From positions 88,679,152 through 88,743,151 of the forward strand of contig OX388350.1 of assembly GCA_947579665.1 (NCBI GenBank): 64,000 bases of DNA, in the 5' to 3' direction. The notes under the pieces are model-generated. The model ran no database searches and was not told where the DNA came from. It saw only the letters and a program-made list of their open reading frames with translations. Positions 58,738-64,000 of this stretch are shown in pieces. Source of the stretch: Sympetrum striolatum (taxonomy: Eukaryota; Arthropoda; Insecta; Odonata; Libellulidae). A program made the position numbers and the translations under genes. Numbering within the stretch: the first letter of the stretch is position 1; the number at the start of each line of letters is the position of its first letter.

Positions 58738-58827
58738 AAAATGGCGAGAAAGGAAGTGATTTCCTCGAAAAGTGGAACCATAAACTGGAATTGTATCAGA
58801 AAAATGGTTTTGAGCGGTTTGGAAAAG
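58738..58827 (+). CDS. NPC1: NPC1-like gene, exon 7 (cytosolic segment after helix 1), GC-type donor
   Basis: Acceptor TTTTCTAG, phase 1 entry matching exon 6. It encodes residues 297-326 (ENGEKGSDFLEKWNHKLELY, then QKNGFERFGK). In NPC1 proteins this is the stretch leading to the FxRWG motif just before the second membrane helix; FERFG is a plausible counterpart. No GT donor fits, but AAAAG/GCAAGT at 58828 is an ideal GC-type donor and would end the exon in phase 1. If it were not spliced, translation would stop at TAG 58833-58835, giving a 328-residue protein with one membrane helix. I favour splicing, since the family is about 1,200-1,300 residues long; the next exon must lie beyond the window or was not recognised. 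Confidence 0.68.
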
Positions 58828-59580
58828 GCAAGTAGGAAATTCAAAGATGTGTTAATGAATGAAGCAAATCGGACCTATTTTTTTAATGAATTGCTTTTTA
58901 TTATTTTCTAATATTAGCTTCCATTATTTTGCAAGAAACGAGCGGTTATGATGCATAAATGTCTCTGAGAAGCTCTCAGTTATGACAAGAAATTATTGAT
59001 TGAACACGATCAGCAATTAACAATTAATCCGATAGTAAAATAACTATTTAAATAGCGTTTGTAATAAATAACTTTTTATTCTTTTATGGTATATTAAATA
59101 AATTCTGTGATTTCATGAGTTTTACCTGAAATAAAAATGATAAACAATTGAATAATTATAGCAGGTTGATGTTTTAAAGAAATTCAAAGAATACTTTTCC
59201 GGTGAAAACTAGGAATTCTACAATTCGAAGGTACCCAAAACCAAATGAGTAATCACGTTTTGCATTAAAAAATCAGAATGATAATGTATAATTGGGACGA
59301 ATGAATCAGCTATCCCAAATATCGGAAAGTTTAATGTAGCTGAACTTAATTCTAATCCTATAATGAAAAAATATAAAATTACGGTATACGGTGTTGGTCA
59401 CTTCAAATTCCTAGCATTTTCTTCATCATCAGTTTTCATCATCTCCAAATTCACTATACGAGTAAAAGTTGCTTTCGGAAGCATATTGATGATACAAATT
59501 TCAAGTCGATATCAAATCAAGAAGGTCCTCCAACAGTCTGTGTTCCCCCTTTGAAATATACCTTAGAATACAAATTGTGC
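58828..59580 (+). other. NPC1: Intron 7 (start), no repeats recognised
   Basis: Beginning of the intron after the GC donor, which runs to at least the window end if the gene continues. AT-rich DNA without recognisable structure in this part. Confidence 0.45.
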
Positions 59581-61760
59581 CCTAGCATCGAACCAATGAT
59601 CATAAGTTAAAAAAAGATATACCGTTTTTGTGAAACATTCATTGCTTCTGTTCACATGCCTGGCCATAAAATTTTCAACTTCTGGGTGAATGAATCATAA
59701 AAAAGTTGAAATTCCCGCCATGCATTTAAAATGGTGAAGCCACCTGGTCTCGAACCCAGGACCTTCTCGATGATGTGGATACACATAACGGCCTTGTAAG
59801 AATAAAACTAATTTAAGCAATCGAGGAAGCTTAACTGTGTGGAACTCCATCCTAATAAATGGGTGGAAATAACTTTGCAAAAATCCCTTTTAAAGTGGGA
59901 TTTTTGCAAAGTAATTTCCACCCATTTATTAAAACTAATTTAGTCCAAAGTTTTGAGTGGATATCATATTGGGATAATCCTAAAATAAGATTCAATTATC
60001 GCAATCGGTAATCAATCGCAGGAGGGAAACCATAAAATTCTTATATGAAAATTATCTATAATCTTTATTCACATGCTGGTTTTTACGTTTGCATGTAGTC
60101 GTAAAAGGGATTGAAAATATTCTTAAAAATCGCCGCAATTTATTTTAACTATGAGATATTTGAACCAATCAGACTCAAGCACATTTAGTGACTGTTTTAT
60201 AAATAAAGAGTAGTTTCTGTGATTTAGAATTCCCTACCTTACCGTACTGTAGCTTTAAATATTTTGAAACTAAATCATAAATAATTTGAATTTCCCGCCA
60301 TAAGTTTCAAAAAGTAGGGATGCCTGGTATCGAACCCAGAACCATACATATAATGCCCAGTAAAAATAAAACTTATTTAATTCAAATTTTGAATTCGATA
60401 TCATTCCGGGAAGGTACTAAAGTACGACTCCATCATCCCCATTTGCAATGCATAGAGGAATATATCTCTCTGGGATCTAACCAAGGAACATTAGGGAAAC
60501 TTATGACAGCGTTAATAAATTTTACATATGATCTCCAATCGCATTCCAGGTTTCAAGTTTCCATGTTATCTGCAGGGTATTAAAAAATCTTGAAAATCGT
60601 CGCGATGCAATTTTAATAGGAGAATATTTGCCCTGTCCAAATTTCGAACCAAGGATAATCTTCGAAGATATCTTTGTAGGTGTCGTCGGATATTCACGGC
60701 TTCCAGCGGTCCCTCGAATTTCAATTCTCTAATTTGCCGGAAAATGCCTCAAACATTATTTGAAAATCCCCACAATATATCGTTATGGAAAAGAACGGGA
60801 TTTCGAGGCATTTTGGCATCGAACCCATGACACTGAGGTTCAAGGTGGCATTTTTTCTGGTGGTTACACGTTATGGCCAGTACGTCGTAAAAATGTCAAC
60901 CAAGTGACACTTGTAGAACATGGTTAGAATTTTGATCTCCTATGAATGAATGTATATATAGGTATATACGGGGAAACGTCTATATATAATAGATATAGGT
61001 AGGAGTAATAGTCGCTTACATTTTGCAAGCAAGTTGATGAATTGATGATGGTATTTTTGCCCCTACGAACTGTTTTTAACAAATGGATTTTGCGAAAGTT
61101 TCTGACGGTTTCTAAAATTTCAAGCCGATTTATCAGGAAAGCTCTCAATGGAAACTCTGTATTGCCTTTTAAATATGATTTCAAATGGTATCCTGGCTTC
61201 GAACCAAGGAGTATTAGTAGATTTTGCGTTTGTGTAGCATGACTGCTCTACATATGCTGGGTTATGGATTTCTATCTTTTACGGAATGCTGCAAAGGAAA
61301 TATTTGAGATTCCCAGTAATCATTTCATGAATTAAGATCACTTGGTGTCGAACCAAGAATAGCAAGATATGATAACGTATAACGACATGTTAGGGATAGA
61401 ATGAATTTAATCCAAATGTTAAAAGGGTGAGTACGAAAATAAGATTCCCATTTATCCACTTTGAAATGCAAGAATGAATTTAAATGGCATCGAACCCAGG
61501 ACCACCAGGGAAACAGTCAAATGTAATATATTTATGGCCTCTAAACCGAGTTTTACGTTTTCATGTTACGGGGAAGTGATTAAAAAATTCTTTAAAATCG
61601 CTTTAATGTATTTCATACGGGAGGTTTGCACTCACCTGGCGTCGAACTCATGGACATCTGGTGACATTTCTATGATTATTAATATAGAAGAGAGCATGGG
61701 ACATCCGTGGTTCTATCTTACCACAAAGTCCCATAAATATTTTCCGAAATTTCGCGGAAT
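59581..61760 (-). repeat. Array 4, diverged modular repeats with B-box-like motifs
   Basis: The minus-strand motif (written on + as NTCGAACC/T or close) occurs at 59587, 59749, 60329, 60475, 60643, 60818, 61198, 61347, 61489 and 61641. Spacing within runs is 162; 146, 168, 175; and 149, 142, 152. Larger gaps contain diverged units or insertions. Most copies are followed by CAGGA, CAAGGA or CATGGA. The units are more diverged than arrays 1-3 and A/B alternation is not evident. Confidence 0.7.
59854..59930. repeat. Near-perfect 34-bp inverted repeat (hairpin)
   Basis: Arms 59854-59887 and 59897-59930 are complementary with one mismatch around a 9-base loop (TTTTAAAGT). Arm cores are AATAAATGGGTGGAAAT and CTTTGCAAAAATCCC. 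It sits within the array-4 region in intron 7. Confidence 0.93.
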
Positions 61761-61801
61761 GTTGCCATAATGGCCGTAATATTGTCCCAGCTATTTATAT
61801 A

Positions 61802-62745
61802 TCATTGTTTAATACATTGAAATTTCCGAAAATAGCGACTCTTGCATAACTGTCTATGTCTATGTCTACGTAAGAAACCGTCAAGCAGCCTTTCGGCGTG
61901 TGGCAGGGGTTGCAAGCACCTTGAGTCTATTTGCCTAAACGGTTGCTTTCGCGTATAAAGCAACCGAAATAAAAAAAATGAATTTCTGAAACGATTCGTT
62001 CTAGCATCTATTTCCCTAATCTTTCTGGCAGTATCAGCACGGCCCATATAACAGGGGGGTCGCATTATATCGGTTACATCATCTGAAAACGTAATTTCTC
62101 TGAACTTATTTAATAAATTTATCCTTTGAATTTTTCTTCTATCTTCTAATGATTCCCATCCCGCGTCCTGTAGCATCTGAGTGACACTCGCTGTTTTATC
62201 GTAGCAATTATTTACAAATCGCCTTACGTTTAACTTTTTCTAAATCCCGAATATGACATTTCTCGGCGGGGTCCCATACACTACATGCATACTCAAGGTG
62301 AGGAATAGCTAACATCGCTCGCGAACTTTTTCTTCGCTCCTACCGACTATTCTTATAACGAAGCCGAGTTTCTTAAGTGCTTTTCCACATATATTTCGGA
62401 TGTGTGCACTCCATGATAGATTATTCGTGAGAGTTACTCCAAGATACTTCACCGATTCTACTGTCACTAGGCTTACCCCATGTACGCTGTATGAATAATC
62501 ATTTATTATAGATTCTCTTTTGAAGAAGTTAACTACCGAATACTTTTCTACATTGAGCTCTAATTGCCAATCATCGCACCAGTTCATAATTCTATCTAAG
62601 TCTTTCGAAAGGGTTAATCTATCCTCTGAACTAACTATTTCCCTGTAAATGACTGTGTCGTCCGCGAAAATCCTAACATTGCTTTCAACGTGACTGCTGA
62701 GGTCGTTGATGTATGCTAAGCGATAAGTCCTTACCATTGACATGG
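61802..62745 (-). mobile_element. CR1/Jockey-like LINE, second copy, 5'-truncated
   Basis: Minus-strand frames 62743-62309 and 62176-61802 match the RT and C-terminal part of the LINE at 17.6-21.95 kb. They include YINDLSSHVESNVRIFADDT (catalytic FADD kept), WCDDWQLELNVEK, YLGVTLTNNLSWSAHIRNIC and INLLNKFREITFSD, with few differences. A frameshift lies at about 62200-62300. Beyond the coding end the 3' region has CCACACGCCGAAAGGCTG and a hexamer repeat (TAGACA)n at about 61850-61873, which marks the true 3' terminus of the family. The 5' side is truncated at about 62720, inside the RT. Confidence 0.92.
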
Positions 62746-62989
62746 TATAGGGTTAAAATCACACACGTTGCGACGCCATAGATATCAGGATATTGAATTG
62801 CAAGCAACATTGAAGGATAAGAAGAGGAGTGATATCCATAATCCATCGTGTTAAATATGCTTAAATTTCACTCGTCTAAATATATAAATAAACGAATATA
62901 ACGGAATACTGGCTGCACATTACGCAACTGAAGCGTGACTCTAACAGTATCCAGAATTTAAAGTCGATATCATATCGGGAAGGTCCTCA

Positions 62990-63520
62990 AACTTAATTCT
63001 GTATTTCCCCTTTGAACTAAATGCTAGGATGCTAATGGTGCCCTCAAACCAAAGCTCATAAGGTAAACCATAAACAGCGTACATGAAATATTTTCATTAC
63101 TTATGTTCAGATGCTTAGTGACGGATTCCTACTTTCTCGTTAAATCTATCATAAAAATTTGAAATTCCCGCTGTACATTTCAAGTGGCAGAGTCAATTGT
63201 TATCAAACTCATGACTTTTTGTAAGGTTAATTGCATCTAACTATTTGGCAGGGGCAACTCTGACCATTTCTAATATTTCAAGTCGATAAAGAAGGACCAC
63301 AAAGGTAATTTCATTGAACGGAAGAATGCAAATTGTGCTCCGGCATCGAACCAAGGATCGTCAGTGAAACGGTAAACAGCATATTCGAGATTTATTTATG
63401 ACTTCTGTTAACATACCACGTTTCCACGTTCTATGGGGAGGGAGAAATCCTTAAAAATCGTCGCAATGTATTTTCATAAGGAAACATTTGCACGCACCTG
63501 GCGTGGAACTCACGCTCATT
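62990..63520 (-). repeat. Array 5, diverged modular repeats with B-box-like motifs
   Basis: Motif positions 63043 (CTCAAACC), 63202 (ATCAAACT), 63345 (ATCGAACC) and 63503 (GTGGAACT); spacing 159, 143 and 158. Units share ATTTCAAGTCGAT-type and GAAATTCCCGC-type blocks with array 4 (compare 59505-59700). Confidence 0.6.
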
Positions 63521-64000
63521 TGGTGACATTTCTATGATTATAAATATAAAAGAGCGAGTCTTCTGGAACCTATGTATTTTGAATTCTCTATCCTACCTTG
63601 GAATTGTGTTTGGTTGTTCCTTAAAATGTTTTCGAAAAAACTCTGTGAAATGAGAAAAAGCTTCGGATTCAACAATCGCCTTGGTCGCCAGTGGGACTCT
63701 GTTCGAAGGGATTTTACAAAATTTTCGTTCATTTTGCCCTAATTGTCGTAATTTAGATTCGCAAACGATATAATAGTACGACCATAATAGTAATCTTCAT
63801 TTCAATTTCTTTCCTTGGTACTTGTCTCGACCTTGTAGAACCATTATTTCCAATAATTTTGAAAATGAAATGAAGGTCATGCGACTACAAGGTCTTTCGC
63901 TGTGAGGGGCACAGTGCTTCATAAAGAGGGATCGGGAACTCAAGATCACTGCCCTTTTGGAGAGGTTATCACGATGCTAATTAATGCAAATAGTGGGAAC
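63521..64000. other. End of window, no gene recognised
   Basis: AT-rich sequence. No exon resembling the next part of an NPC1 protein (second membrane helix and large lumenal loop) was found between 58828 and 64000. Confidence 0.4.

Noticed and set aside
59363..63732. Further NPC1-like exons in intron 7
   Set aside because: None of the short frames resembles the second membrane helix or the lumenal loop, and most overlap the modular repeats or the LINE copy.

Overview
The window is nuclear DNA from an animal, most likely an arthropod: AT-rich, intron-bearing, and packed with decayed mobile elements. The mix of PIF/Harbinger, Tigger/pogo, hAT, piggyBac, Mutator-like, RTE-like and CR1/Jockey-like LINE, and Penelope-like elements fits an insect or chelicerate, but I cannot name the species. 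I see no bacterial features, operons, CRISPR arrays or intact tRNA genes.

The only host gene I can support is an NPC1-like intracellular cholesterol transporter on the + strand. Seven coding exons (11201-11242, 35349-35499, 38103-38285, 46429-46576, 57226-57370, 57641-57860, 58738-58827) join in one reading frame with matching intron phases. They give about 326 residues: a signal peptide, the Cys-rich sterol-binding N-terminal domain, the linker, the first membrane helix and the start of the following cytosolic segment. The rest of the protein (sterol-sensing and Patched-like domains) would lie beyond base 64000. The last visible exon ends at a GC-type splice donor.

Layout: 1-11200 is upstream DNA with an inverted-repeat DNA element (112-622), two PIF/Harbinger relics (about 1018-1380 minus, 8470-9008 plus), a LINE relic (4500-5830 minus) and an RTE-like relic (10377-10900). 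Intron 1 (24.1 kb) holds a Mutator-like fragment, LINE and hAT relics, a nearly full-length LINE (17.6-21.95 kb) interrupted by a Penelope-like fragment with inverted arms, a repeat complex at 22.8-31.5 kb with a Tigger element inside it, and a complete hAT element (32660-35312) that ends 36 bp before exon 2. Introns 2 and 3 carry an RTE-like fragment, a Harbinger-type MITE and a second hAT copy in opposite orientation. Intron 4 (10.6 kb) has RTE-like, piggyBac and hAT relics plus tRNA-derived SINE-like pieces. Intron 7 contains diverged modular repeats and a second copy of the 17.6-kb LINE family.

The least explained structure is a modular repeat family. Units of about 140-176 bp each carry one tRNA B-box-like motif. 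In the best arrays two unit types alternate, giving a higher-order period of about 336 bp. The other notable structure is a pair of nearly identical inverted hAT copies around exons 2 and 3 of the NPC1-like gene. Element identities are judged by eye from translated sequence and terminal motifs; no database search was possible.
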